This document shows, piece by piece, positions 23,768-32,152 of a stretch of 40,030 nt of DNA. A program made the translations under genes and the position numbers. Below the pieces are notes generated by a model that was not told the origin of the DNA, did not search any database, and saw nothing but the letters and a program-made list of their open reading frames with translations. The first letter of the stretch is position 1. Each line of letters starts with the position of its first letter. Source of the stretch: Cesiribacter andamanensis AMV16 (lineage in GTDB: Bacteria > Bacteroidota > Bacteroidia > Cytophagales > Cyclobacteriaceae). The DNA lies in assembly GCF_000348925.1 (NCBI RefSeq), contig NZ_AODQ01000032.1, positions 1 through 40,030 of the forward strand. The letters run 5' to 3'.

Positions 23768-25240
23768 ATGCCTGTTTCCATGAACCTATCCTATTTGCTC
23801 CGGCAAGCCCTCCCTCATGTTGTTGCGCTGGTCCTGTACGTAGTAGTCTCTCTGCTGTTTTTTGGGCCGGTGAGCTTTGATAACAAGGTGCTCTACCAGC
23901 ACGATATCCTGCAAAGTGCCGGCGCCAATCAGGAAATTATTGAGTTTAGGGAGCGAACCGGAGAGGAGCCCCTCTGGACCAACAGCATGTTTGGCGGCAT
24001 GCCGGCCTACCTGCTGACGGTAGAATATGCCGGCGACTGGATCACCACCCTGCTGCAAATCAACTACCTGGGTCTGCCCCACCCCCCCAAACTGGTGTTT
24101 GTAGCCATGTTGTCCTTTTATATCCTACTGCTCTGTGCAGGGGCACGGCCCTGGTTGGCTATAGGCGGGGGGCTTGCGTACGGCCTCTCTACCTTTTTGC
24201 TCATCAGCATAGAAGCCGGCCACAATGCCAAGGTGCTGGCCATGGCCAATATGCCCATGGTGCTGGGCGGGGTGCTGTTGATGTACCGCAACCGGCCCAT
24301 CTGGGGCTTTGTGCTTACGGCCCTGGGGCTGGCGCTGCATCTGCGGGCCGGTCACCTGCAGGTAACCTATTACCTGTTTCTGACGCTGGTACTACTGGGG
24401 CTGGTTTGGCTGGTACTGGCCGTGCGGGCGGGTCAGCTGCCCCTATTCCTGAAGCATACAGGCCTGCTGGTAGTAGCTGCCCTGCTGGCGGTAGGCTGCA
24501 ACTGGGGGCGCATTTACAATACGTATAAGTACAGCCAGTACTCCATAAGGGGCGCTGCCGAGCTGAGTGCAGCCGAGGATGCCGGTGCGGAACAGGCCGG
24601 CCTGGACCGCGACTATGCCTTTGCCTGGAGCAGCGGCAAGGCCGAATCCTTTACCCTGCTGATCCCTTATTTCTATGGGGGCGCCTCGGGCGAGGCCGTG
24701 GCGCCGGATAGCGAGCTGGCCAGGAGCCTGCGCAGCCAGGGGGTACCCGAGGCGCAGGTAAACCAGTTTATACAGCAGGTGCCCACCTACTTTGGCGATC
24801 AGGCCTTTACAGCCGGCCCTATTTATGTGGGGGCTGTGATCTGCTTCCTTTTTGTGCTAGGGCTTTTGTTAGCACCCATGGAATACCGCATCTGGCTGGT
24901 GGCTGCCACGGTACTTTCCCTGCTCTTTTCCTGGGGTAAAAACCTGGACTGGTTCAACTATTTTATGTTTGATTACCTGCCTGGCTACAACAAGTTCAGG
25001 GCGGTTACCATGGCGCTCTCCATTGCACTCATGACCATGCCACTGCTGGGCTTCATTGGGCTGGAATACCTGCTTCGTAAACTTTACCCCCCTGTAGCCG
25101 AAGGCCCAATCTGCCACCAATGTGGCCGCCGTACCGCTTGCCAATGCCCGCAGCCTGCGCAACGCCATCCTGATTGCTGCAGGGGTTACGGGCGGTATTG
25201 CGCTGCTGGTTGCGCTCTTTGCCGGTATGGGCAACTATAG
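23768..25240 (+). CDS. YfhO-family membrane protein, N-terminal part of a frameshifted gene
   Basis: This frame of 490 codons encodes the multi-spanning half of a YfhO-type protein: a first helix (HVVALVLYVVVSLLFF), a periplasmic loop with VLYQHDILQSAGANQEI, about ten further hydrophobic segments, and the conserved YNKFRAVTMAL region. YfhO proteins are polytopic, GT-C-like membrane proteins implicated in glycosylating lipoteichoic acid or other envelope glycans. After YPPVAEG (about residue 446) the translation turns into an improbable Cys/Arg-rich stretch and stops, while the proper continuation is one frame over. The break lies between 25098 and 25125; one extra C in the CCC at 25105-25107 would explain it. 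Intact gene span would be 23768-26351. Confidence 0.85.
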   Translation: MPVSMNLSYLLRQALPHVVALVLYVVVSLLFFGPVSFDNKVLYQHDILQSAGANQEIIEFRERTGEEPLWTNSMFGGMPAYLLTVEYAGDWITTLLQINYLGLPHPPKLVFVAMLSFYILLLCAGARPWLAIGGGLAYGLSTFLLISIEAGHNAKVLAMANMPMVLGGVLLMYRNRPIWGFVLTALGLALHLRAGHLQVTYYLFLTLVLLGLVWLVLAVRAGQLPLFLKHTGLLVVAALLAVGCNWGRIYNTYKYSQYSIRGAAELSAAEDAGAEQAGLDRDYAFAWSSGKAESFTLLIPYFYGGASGEAVAPDSELARSLRSQGVPEAQVNQFIQQVPTYFGDQAFTAGPIYVGAVICFLFVLGLLLAPMEYRIWLVAATVLSLLFSWGKNLDWFNYFMFDYLPGYNKFRAVTMALSIALMTMPLLGFIGLEYLLRKLYPPVAEGPICHQCGRRTACQCPQPAQRHPDCCRGYGRYCAAGCALCRYGQL

Positions 25241-26351
25241 CGCCCCGGTAGATCAGCAAATGGCCGGTTACCCCGACTGGCTGCTGCAGGCCATCCGCAA
25301 TCAACGGGAGTCCATGGTGCGCGGAGATGCCTTCCGTACGCTTATTTTTGTACTGCTGAGTGCGGGCGTAGTGTATCTGATGTACCTGCGCAAGCTGGGC
25401 GCCCTGGCCGGTGGTGCCCTCATAGGCCTGCTGCTGCTGGTAGACCTCTGGATGGTGGATGCCCGCTACCTGGATGACAGCAAGTACAGCCGGGATCCGC
25501 GCCGCCAGTTCTTTGCCGCCTCCGCCGCCGATCAGGCCGTGCTGGCCGACACCGACCCCCATTACCGGGTCCTGAACCTGCTAAACCCCTTTAACGAAGC
25601 CCGCACCAGTTACCACCACCGGTCGGTGGGCGGCTACCACGGGGCCAAGCTGCGCCGCTACCAGGACCTGATTTCCCGGGCATTGGAGCCGGAGATCAAC
25701 CAGCTGATCGGTCAGTTGCAGGAGGGTGCTCCCAATTTTGAAGAGGCCGATGTGCTGAACATGCTGGATACCCGCTACCTGCTGGCAGGCCAGCAGCAGG
25801 AGGCTGTGATCCGCAACCCTGCGGCCCTGGGCGCTGCCTGGCTGGTAGATAAGGTACAAGCGGCCCAAAGCCCTAATGAGGAGATTACCTACCTGCAACA
25901 GCTGGATACCCGCACAGCGGCTGTGATCAATACAGCTCGCTTTCCGCTGCAGGCCCAATCCTATACAACTGAGGGCAGCATCAGCCTGCAGCAATACGAC
26001 CTGAACCATATTGTGTACGAAGCCGAAACCGCCGGAAATGCCCTGGCCGTCTTCAGCGAGATCTACTATCCCGATGGCTGGGTTGCCACCATCAACGGAG
26101 AGCCGGCCCCCATCCTGCAGGCCAATTATGTGCTGAGGGCGTTGGAGCTTCCTGCCGGACGCAGCACTATCGAATTCCGCTTTGAGCCCGGCAGCTATGC
26201 CAGCGGCAATGTGGTGATGCTCATCTGTAACATTATTTTAATAGGCCTGTTTCTGGCAGCCCTTGTCTGGACGGTGCGGGCCTACCGCACATCCGGCAAC
26301 ACTCGGGCGGGTAGCCCTTCGGCCGCTAGTGACTCTGCTAAAAGAGCCTGA
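25122..26351 (+). CDS. YfhO-family membrane protein, C-terminal part after the frameshift
   Basis: 409 codons that continue the YfhO-like protein. The helices (AILIAAGVTGGIALLVALFA and FVLLSAGVVYLMYL) are followed by a large periplasmic domain (about residues 110-370) and a last helix (VVMLICNIILIGLFLAALVW). The periplasmic part includes YRVLNL, NMLDTRYLL and FSEIYYPDGWVATING, all typical of the C-terminal domain of YfhO-like proteins. The GTG at 25122 is just the first start-like codon in the frame. The last 70 nt overlap tail-to-tail with the convergent glycosyltransferase-like gene. Confidence 0.82.
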   Translation: MAAVPLANARSLRNAILIAAGVTGGIALLVALFAGMGNYSAPVDQQMAGYPDWLLQAIRNQRESMVRGDAFRTLIFVLLSAGVVYLMYLRKLGALAGGALIGLLLLVDLWMVDARYLDDSKYSRDPRRQFFAASAADQAVLADTDPHYRVLNLLNPFNEARTSYHHRSVGGYHGAKLRRYQDLISRALEPEINQLIGQLQEGAPNFEEADVLNMLDTRYLLAGQQQEAVIRNPAALGAAWLVDKVQAAQSPNEEITYLQQLDTRTAAVINTARFPLQAQSYTTEGSISLQQYDLNHIVYEAETAGNALAVFSEIYYPDGWVATINGEPAPILQANYVLRALELPAGRSTIEFRFEPGSYASGNVVMLICNIILIGLFLAALVWTVRAYRTSGNTRAGSPSAASDSAKRA

Positions 26352-28186
26352 GCCGTACGCTCAGCTACCCTGCCATCGATGGCATAGGCGTACTTATTAA
26401 TGTAGGCCTGTTGCCTGCCGGGGTCAAGGACCGCCTTGCCCTGCCGGATGGCCTGCAGCTGTTCCAGCAGCTCTGCGGCGCTAGTGGCCTGCAGGGCTAC
26501 TCCTTCTGCGGCAAAATGCAGGGGATCCTGCTTCAGGTAATCCAGGATAATGGCTGGCAGCCCAAAATACACCGCCTCAACCCCTACGGTAGAGTAGCAG
26601 TGCACCAGCACCTGGCAGATGCGCAGGGCCAGGTACAGCTCAACATCGGGCAGCAGCGTATAGTTGCTACAGCCAGCTTCCTGCGCCAGCTGCGGGTAAT
26701 ACGCGGCTGCATCAGACTCGCGCGGGTGAGGTTTGAGCAGCACCCAGCTGCCGGGTAGCGCAGCCGCAGCCGTAAAGGTGTCCAGTGCAGCCTGCCGGCG
26801 GATAGCAGGATCGGTAATGGGCTGCGTTGCCAGCAGGATCAAAAATTTATCGTTCACCTCCCTGCCCAGTAGGTCTTCCGCCTTTAGAGGAGTGGCCTGC
26901 AGAGCCGGGATCACATCCGTCCGCAGCTGTCCGGTGGGAATCACCACCTCCCGCGGATAGCTGGACTCCCGGGTGAGAAACTCTTTCCAAAACTCCCCCC
27001 ACACCAGCAGCCTGTCGGGCCAGGGGCTAAAGCGCGCATCTTTCTCCAAGTAGGTATAGCCGGGATTAAAGGCCGCCAGGGCCCCGTGCTGGATGGCCTG
27101 GGTACGTATGCCCTCCCGCTTGGCCGCATCAACAATGGCCCTGAAGTTGGGACTGTACTCGTCCAGCAGGGTTACGGAAGTAAAGCGATAGTACCGGAAA
27201 AAGCTGCGGTAGGCCAGAAAAACAGCATAAAAATACAGGGTAGAGCGGTGCAGGCATACCACCTCCCGCAACAGAAAACGGGCAAAGGGGTCCTTTATCT
27301 TGCGGCGGGCCTGCTTGTATCCCCTTTTGAGGTGGCGGTTGAAGCGCCATACCCTGAAGAGCATCAACGGATTCAGGAAGGCAGGCCATTCTACCCACTC
27401 ATTGTTCAACAGCATCCGGCCAGTATCTTCGTCTCCCCTTTTCACACCATCTTTTTCAGCTGCCGCCCCCTTTTCAAACAGCCGTTTATCAATCAGCAAA
27501 AAGCGGTCACTGTACTGTTTCAAAAAGTAGCCTACAAACATATTGTCCGTATAGCGCCCGGGCAGGCGCTGCGGGTCCAGAATGGAGCGGTAGTGCGCAT
27601 TATTCAGCACAAAGAGGTGCTCGGGATAGTTTTTGGGGATCCGCTTTTCCTGCCCCCAGCCTTTTAAAAAGCGACTGGCCATAGCCTTCAGCTGCTCCTT
27701 CAGAGAAAGTGAGGGCCTGCTATCTGCCTTGGCGGCCCCTTTCTGATAGACAAATTCCACCATGGGCAGATCCCGCAGAAACAAGGCATGCGGACGGGTT
27801 TGGGTATAGACTGTTACCCGATCGTAGGTTTCGGTAAGCGTACGGTAGGCACAAAACTGCTGATAAAGGGGCTGCAGGCTGTAATTGATCCTGAACTTGT
27901 GGTAATACCAGGTCTGAAAGCCCTGCCGGCTTAGCTTCGCCGCCAGCGTATCTTTTCCTATTTTAATATGCCCCAGTTCATAGAGCCCCTCCAGCAAGGC
28001 CCGGTTTGCTTCTTTTTTTTCCTCAGCGCTAAGGCCGGTCCACACCTGCGCCCCCAGCGACTCAAGCTCTTCATGAGGGTGCGTAAGGTACACGTGGCTC
28101 TCGGCCTGCCGCAGCAGGACCCGGAAGCCCTCCAGCTCTGCATCGGTGAGTGCGCGTTCAATGAGGTAGACCTGGCGAATTTCCAT
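26282..28186 (-). CDS. Glycosyltransferase-like protein (GT-B / CDP-glycerol glycerophosphotransferase-like)
   Basis: 634 residues from the ATG at 28186 (a TTG three codons earlier is less likely). There is no signal peptide. The C-terminal 270 residues look like a GT-B fold of the capsule-polysaccharide or CDP-glycerol glycerophosphotransferase type: IQHGALAAFNPG, WGEFWKEFL, ILLATQPITD, WVLLKPHPRE and HCYSTVGVEAVYFGLPAI, the last two being the nucleotide-sugar/phosphate binding elements of this superfamily. The N-terminal half is unrecognised and basic. Placed between a YfhO-like protein and a flippase, it probably acts in surface-glycan synthesis. Its 3' end overlaps the YfhO gene by 70 nt. 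Confidence 0.75.
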   Translation of the reverse strand: MEIRQVYLIERALTDAELEGFRVLLRQAESHVYLTHPHEELESLGAQVWTGLSAEEKKEANRALLEGLYELGHIKIGKDTLAAKLSRQGFQTWYYHKFRINYSLQPLYQQFCAYRTLTETYDRVTVYTQTRPHALFLRDLPMVEFVYQKGAAKADSRPSLSLKEQLKAMASRFLKGWGQEKRIPKNYPEHLFVLNNAHYRSILDPQRLPGRYTDNMFVGYFLKQYSDRFLLIDKRLFEKGAAAEKDGVKRGDEDTGRMLLNNEWVEWPAFLNPLMLFRVWRFNRHLKRGYKQARRKIKDPFARFLLREVVCLHRSTLYFYAVFLAYRSFFRYYRFTSVTLLDEYSPNFRAIVDAAKREGIRTQAIQHGALAAFNPGYTYLEKDARFSPWPDRLLVWGEFWKEFLTRESSYPREVVIPTGQLRTDVIPALQATPLKAEDLLGREVNDKFLILLATQPITDPAIRRQAALDTFTAAAALPGSWVLLKPHPRESDAAAYYPQLAQEAGCSNYTLLPDVELYLALRICQVLVHCYSTVGVEAVYFGLPAIILDYLKQDPLHFAAEGVALQATSAAELLEQLQAIRQGKAVLDPGRQQAYINKYAYAIDGRVAERTAQALLAESLAAEGLPARVLPDVR

Positions 28187-28261
28187 ACGGAGCAAAAATA
28201 AGCGCTTTCAGCAGAAATTCAGGAAAAACTGTAGTTTTACAGCTGGCTTTTTGCCGCCGCT

Positions 28262-28780
28262 ATGCGCTTTATCCTCAACCGAAGCATAATTGTTTCCTTT
28301 ATTACCTATGCAGGGGTCATTATCGGCTACCTGAACCTGCTGTGGCTCTTTCCGCGGGTGATGAGCCTTGAGGAGATTGGCCTGTTCAGGACCCTGCAGG
28401 ACATTGCACTGCTCTTTGTACCCTTTGCCCAGCTGGGCGCCGGCCAGGGGCTGTTGCGGTATTTTCCCTATGGGGCCAACCGGGGGGAGCAAAAGCAGCT
28501 GGTTACGCTGGCGCTGCTTTGGTCGGTGGGCAGTTTTTTACTCTTTCTCTTGCTGTTCTGGCTGCTGCAGGATTGGATCATCCAGTTTTTTCAGGATAAG
28601 GCCGCAACCGTTAATGCTTACCTGCCCGTGGTGTTGCTGCTCACCTTTATTCTCAATTTTCAGGGAATCCTGGAGCCGCTGTCCCGCTCGCTGCTGAAAT
28701 TTCGTTTTGTGGCCTTTAGCCGGGAAATTCTGCTGCGCCTGCTTACCTCCGCACTCATACTTCTCTACTTTTTGAGCTGA
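28262..28780 (+). CDS. Polysaccharide flippase (Wzx/MATE-like), N-terminal part of a frameshifted gene
   Basis: 172 codons with the start of a Wzx-type flippase: ILNRSIIVSFITYAGVIIGY, LFPRVMSLEEIGLFRTLQD, and three or four further hydrophobic helices. It stops in LLYFLS. One more T in the TTTTT run at 28775-28779 would read on as LLYFFELISFHQAVWGLVGV in the same frame as the next segment. The intact gene would span 28262-29749 and encode about 495 residues, the usual flippase size. Such proteins move lipid-linked sugar repeat units across the inner membrane, in keeping with the flanking glycosyltransferases. Confidence 0.8.
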   Translation: MRFILNRSIIVSFITYAGVIIGYLNLLWLFPRVMSLEEIGLFRTLQDIALLFVPFAQLGAGQGLLRYFPYGANRGEQKQLVTLALLWSVGSFLLFLLLFWLLQDWIIQFFQDKAATVNAYLPVVLLLTFILNFQGILEPLSRSLLKFRFVAFSREILLRLLTSALILLYFLS

Positions 28781-28806
28781 TCTCGTTCCATCAGGCCGTC
28801 TGGGGG

Positions 28807-29313
28807 TTGGTGGGGGTCTATGGCAGTGTGTCGCTCATGATCGGCCTGTCGCTGGCCCGCAGCGGATGGGCCAGCCTCAGCTTTCGTTTGAGCCCGGCCG
28901 TTCGCCAGCTGCTCCGGCCCTTTGCCTGGTATGGGCTTACCACTTTTTTGGCCTCGGCCAGCTCACTGCTGATCATGAAGACCGACTCGGTAATGGTTAC
29001 CCAAATGCTGGGCCTGGATGCCAATGCCATCTACACCACGGTCTTTTTCATGGCTGTCATCATTGAAATGCCCCGCCGCATCCTGTCCCAGATCAGCACG
29101 CCCCTGCTGTCGCAGGCTTTTGAGCGCAGGGACATGGGGCTGGCACAGCGCATTTATCAGAAAACCTCCATCAATCTTTTTTTGGTAGGTGCCCTGCTGT
29201 ATGTGGGCATTGTCTGCAACCTGCCGGCCCTTTTTTTCGCTGATGCCGCAGGGGGAGGCCTTTCGCACCGGCAGCTGCGTGGTGGTGATCATTGGCCTGG
29301 GCAAGCTCATTGA
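28807..29313 (+). CDS. Polysaccharide flippase, middle part between two frameshifts
   Basis: This frame carries the middle helices: VYGSVSLMIGLSLARS, QLLRPFAWYGLTTFLASASS, LIMKTDSVMVTQMLGLDANA and FLVGALLYVGIVCNLPALFF. The motif LIMKTDSVMVTQMLG is typical of Wzx/MATE-type transporters. It derails after LPALFF at a run of seven T (29231-29237); six T would rejoin the last segment. The nominal start codon is not a true start; meaningful sequence begins near 28781. Confidence 0.72.
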   Translation: MVGVYGSVSLMIGLSLARSGWASLSFRLSPAVRQLLRPFAWYGLTTFLASASSLLIMKTDSVMVTQMLGLDANAIYTTVFFMAVIIEMPRRILSQISTPLLSQAFERRDMGLAQRIYQKTSINLFLVGALLYVGIVCNLPALFFADAAGGGLSHRQLRGGDHWPGQAH

Positions 29314-29749
29314 TGGGGCTGCAGGGGTAAATGGCGAACTGCTCTCCATGTCGGCGCATTACCGGGTAAACCTCTACCTGATCCTGCTGATGGCCGTTAT
29401 GAATGTAGTGCTCAACTGGCTGTTTATTCCCCTGTGGGGCATAGAAGGCGCCGCACTGGCCTCCTGCCTCAGCCTGCTGCTCTTTAACCTGCTTAAATGG
29501 GCCTATATCCGCGTTAGGCTGGCCCTGGACCCCTTTAGTAGCAAAAGCCTTATCCTGCTGCTGCTAACGGGCCTTGCCTTTGCAGCGGGCTGGTTTATGC
29601 CGCAGCTCTCCCATCTGCTGCTGGATATTCTGCTGCGCTCGCTGCTTATCACCGCCATTTTTGCTGCCGGGGTACTGGCTTTCCGGGTTTCGGAAGAAGC
29701 CAGTGAACTGTACCGTAAGCTTCTGCTCGTACTGCAGGGCCGGGCTTAA
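29189..29749 (+). CDS. Polysaccharide flippase, C-terminal part after the second frameshift
   Basis: From about 29238 this frame continues the flippase: SLMPQGEAFRTGSCVVVIIG, GKLIDGAAGVNGELLSMSAH, LILLMAVMNVVLNWLFIPLW and IEGAALASCLSLLLFNLLKW, ending with two more helices. The GAAGVNGELL and VLNWLFIPLWGIEGAALAS elements are hallmarks of the polysaccharide biosynthesis C-terminal domain. The first 16 residues of the open frame, before the junction, are not family sequence. The stop overlaps the stop of the convergent glycosyltransferase gene by 4 nt. Confidence 0.78.
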   Translation: MPCCMWALSATCRPFFSLMPQGEAFRTGSCVVVIIGLGKLIDGAAGVNGELLSMSAHYRVNLYLILLMAVMNVVLNWLFIPLWGIEGAALASCLSLLLFNLLKWAYIRVRLALDPFSSKSLILLLLTGLAFAAGWFMPQLSHLLLDILLRSLLITAIFAAGVLAFRVSEEASELYRKLLLVLQGRA

Positions 29750-31092
29750 TCAGCTTGCGGCTCAGGCAGCAGGGCATCCATCCAGGCGGCCAGCTGCCGG
29801 GCCTGGGTTGAGCGCAGGTAGGGTTGCAGGGGGGTATTCAGTGGGGGAATACCACCTTCCATCTGCTGCCGGAAAATCTGCTGAACATACTTCGTTGGGC
29901 CTTCGCTATCTGAAAAAGCATATCCCCTCCCTGCTCCTTCCTGCTGCAAGATTCTGCCGGCATCGTTCAGGGGGTCGCCAATGTACAGGATGGGTTTGCG
30001 GGCACCCAGGTACTCAAACAGCTTTGCAGGGATGATCAGGGAGGCTGCTGCTTCATTGTCGATCAGCAGCAGCAACAGGCTGGCCTCAGCCAGAAGCGCT
30101 GCTACCTGCTGCTGGGGCACATAGCCCTGCAGCAGCAGCTTTTGTGCCAGCAGGGGGTGGCGCCCGATGGAGGCCAGCACCCCCTTACCCACCTGCCCGG
30201 CCAGGCGAAGCTCCAGCCGCTGGTGAAACAGGGGGTTGGCCTGGCAGAGCTGCTCCAGCCCCTCCCACAGCCACTCGGGGTTGCGCCGGTCGTTGAGCAG
30301 GCCGGCATATTGCAGAATAAACGCACCCTCCCTGGGGCTGAGCTGGGGAGGGGCAGCGGCCAGGGCCTGGGGGTCTATGCCATTGGTGAGGGTCTGGATA
30401 GGAGTGCCGGCCGCAGGCAGGCTTTGCCCAATGGCCTCACTGGCCGTTAACACCAGGTCGGCCTGCTGTACCACCTGCCGCTCCAGTCGCCGGTGCAACT
30501 GCAGGGCCAGGGCGCTGGGGTGCATGCGGTGCAGGATTTCCCATTGGCTCCAGGGGTCCCGGAAATCGGCCAGCCAGGGCAGGCCGGTCTTTTTTTTGAT
30601 AGCCTGGCCAATGAGATGCATGCTATGGGGAGGCCCCGTGGTGATAATGGCCTGAATATCATTCTTTTCCAGCACATCCAGTGCAAAGCGGCTGGCGGCC
30701 CGCACCCAGAATACCCGCGGATCCGGAATGAGCAGGTTGCCCCTGAGCCAGCGCAGCGCTTTGGCCCCCAGGCTGGGCGCTTCTTTGTCCATCAGCACGT
30801 TTTTAGCCAGATCATCAGACTTTTTGCCCGTAATGCGGTTAAGGAGGTGGTAGGGCTCAGTGATGGGGAGTCGAATCACTTCCAGATCGGGCGGCACGGC
30901 CTGCAGCAGGGAGGGGTCCTGCAGGCCAAAGGCAGGATTTTCGGGGGTGAGCACAACGGGCTTCCAGCCAGCCCCGGGCAGGTACTTGCTGAGCTGCAGC
31001 CAGCGTTGTACCCCAACTCCGCCACTGGGCGGCCAGTAATAGGTAATAAGTAAAAAGTTTTTTGTTCTGCTATCGTTTGCGGAAGCCGGCAT
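29746..31092 (-). CDS. Glycosyltransferase family 4-type protein
   Basis: 448 residues with a GT-B fold. The N-terminal domain starts NFLLITYYWPPSGGVGVQRW, the acceptor-side pattern of Bacteroidota GT4 enzymes, with TTGPPHSMHLIG and ADFRDPWSQWE following. The C-terminal donor domain holds LTNGIDPQAL, YAGLLNDRRNPEWLW, and the Glu-containing IPAKLFEYLGARKPIL loop that binds the nucleotide sugar. Likely cytoplasmic and peripheral to the inner membrane, adding a sugar to a lipid-linked surface glycan. Sugar specificity is unknown. It is convergent with the flippase gene (4-nt overlap) and divergent from pfkA, 70 bp away. Confidence 0.92.
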   Translation of the reverse strand: MPASANDSRTKNFLLITYYWPPSGGVGVQRWLQLSKYLPGAGWKPVVLTPENPAFGLQDPSLLQAVPPDLEVIRLPITEPYHLLNRITGKKSDDLAKNVLMDKEAPSLGAKALRWLRGNLLIPDPRVFWVRAASRFALDVLEKNDIQAIITTGPPHSMHLIGQAIKKKTGLPWLADFRDPWSQWEILHRMHPSALALQLHRRLERQVVQQADLVLTASEAIGQSLPAAGTPIQTLTNGIDPQALAAAPPQLSPREGAFILQYAGLLNDRRNPEWLWEGLEQLCQANPLFHQRLELRLAGQVGKGVLASIGRHPLLAQKLLLQGYVPQQQVAALLAEASLLLLLIDNEAAASLIIPAKLFEYLGARKPILYIGDPLNDAGRILQQEGAGRGYAFSDSEGPTKYVQQIFRQQMEGGIPPLNTPLQPYLRSTQARQLAAWMDALLPEPQAD

Positions 31093-31162
31093 GCCTCGGT
31101 TAACCTTTCAGGGAAGTGTAAAAATCGTTACTATTGTATCGCAAATTAAGGGAAATCCAGAT

Positions 31163-32134
31163 ATGAAACGAGTTGCAGTCTTTACTTCAGGAGGAGATGC
31201 CCCGGGCATGAATGCGTGCATTCGGGCCGTGGTGCGCGGCGCCATATACCATGAAGTAGAGATCTTTGGCATACGCTACGGCTACGATGGCATGATCCGG
31301 GGCGATATCTTTCAGATGAGCTCCCACAGCGTTAGCAACATTGTGCAACGGGGCGGCACCATCCTGAAATCGGCCCGCAGCAAGGAGTTTACGACCCCCG
31401 AAGGACGGCGCAAGGCCTATGAACAACTCAGGAAATGGGGCATTGAAGGCCTGATTGCCATTGGCGGAGATGGTACCTTCACAGGGGCCAGCATCTTCTA
31501 CAACGAATATGAGCTGCCTACCGTAGGCGCCCCCGGTACTATTGACAATGACCTCTACGGCACAGACTATACCATTGGCTTTGATACGGCAGTAAACACC
31601 GCCCTGGAAGCCATAGACAAGATACGGGACACGGCCGACTCGCATGACCGTGTGTTCTTTATAGAAGTAATGGGCCGCGACTCCGGTTATATTGCCATCC
31701 AATCGGGCATTGGGGGTGGCGCCGAGCTGGTGATGGTGCCCGAAACCCTTACCTCGGTTGATGATGTGATTGCCACCCTTAAGCAGGGCTGGGACCGTGC
31801 CAAAACCTCTTCCATCGTGGTAGTGGCCGAAGGCGAAGAAGAGGGCACTGCCCATGAGATAGCCGACAAGGTAAAGGAGCACCTCAAGCAGAAAGACCTG
31901 CGGGTAACCACCCTGGGCCACGTACAGCGGGGCGGGCGCCCCTCGGCCTTTGACCGCATTCTGGCCAGCCGCCTGGGCCTGGGTGCCCTGGAGGGGCTGC
32001 TGGCAGGACAAAAAAATGTGGCCGCCGGCATTATTAACGATAAACTGGTCTATACCGACTTCAAAGACGCCATCAGTAAGGAAAAACCGTTAAACCCTGA
32101 CCTCATCCGCATGGTTAACATCCTTAGCATTTAG
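31163..32134 (+). CDS. pfkA: ATP-dependent 6-phosphofructokinase
   Basis: 323 residues, the length of bacterial PfkA. ATP site: FTSGGDAPGMNA (8-18) and GGDGTFTGA (101-109). Substrate site: GTIDNDLYGTD with the catalytic Asp128, VMGRDSGYIA, and the C-terminal LGHVQRGGRPSAFDR. The Gly at GGDGT position 104-105 context is of the ATP type, not the pyrophosphate-dependent type. It phosphorylates fructose 6-phosphate in glycolysis. The open frame extends 24 codons upstream but MKRVAVFTSGG is the canonical start. Followed after 18 nt by the LemA-like gene. Confidence 0.96.
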   Translation: MKRVAVFTSGGDAPGMNACIRAVVRGAIYHEVEIFGIRYGYDGMIRGDIFQMSSHSVSNIVQRGGTILKSARSKEFTTPEGRRKAYEQLRKWGIEGLIAIGGDGTFTGASIFYNEYELPTVGAPGTIDNDLYGTDYTIGFDTAVNTALEAIDKIRDTADSHDRVFFIEVMGRDSGYIAIQSGIGGGAELVMVPETLTSVDDVIATLKQGWDRAKTSSIVVVAEGEEEGTAHEIADKVKEHLKQKDLRVTTLGHVQRGGRPSAFDRILASRLGLGALEGLLAGQKNVAAGIINDKLVYTDFKDAISKEKPLNPDLIRMVNILSI

Positions 32135-32152
32135 CCAACGGATACGGATGAT

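Noticed and set aside
23768-31092. Glycan gene group as a complete capsule or O-antigen locus
   Set aside because: There is no Wzy polymerase, Wzz or nucleotide-sugar synthesis gene and the genes alternate in strand, so it is a loose set of envelope genes only.
31187-32011. A 274-codon frame antisense to pfkA
   Set aside because: It overlaps pfkA fully and encodes a composition-biased product without motifs.
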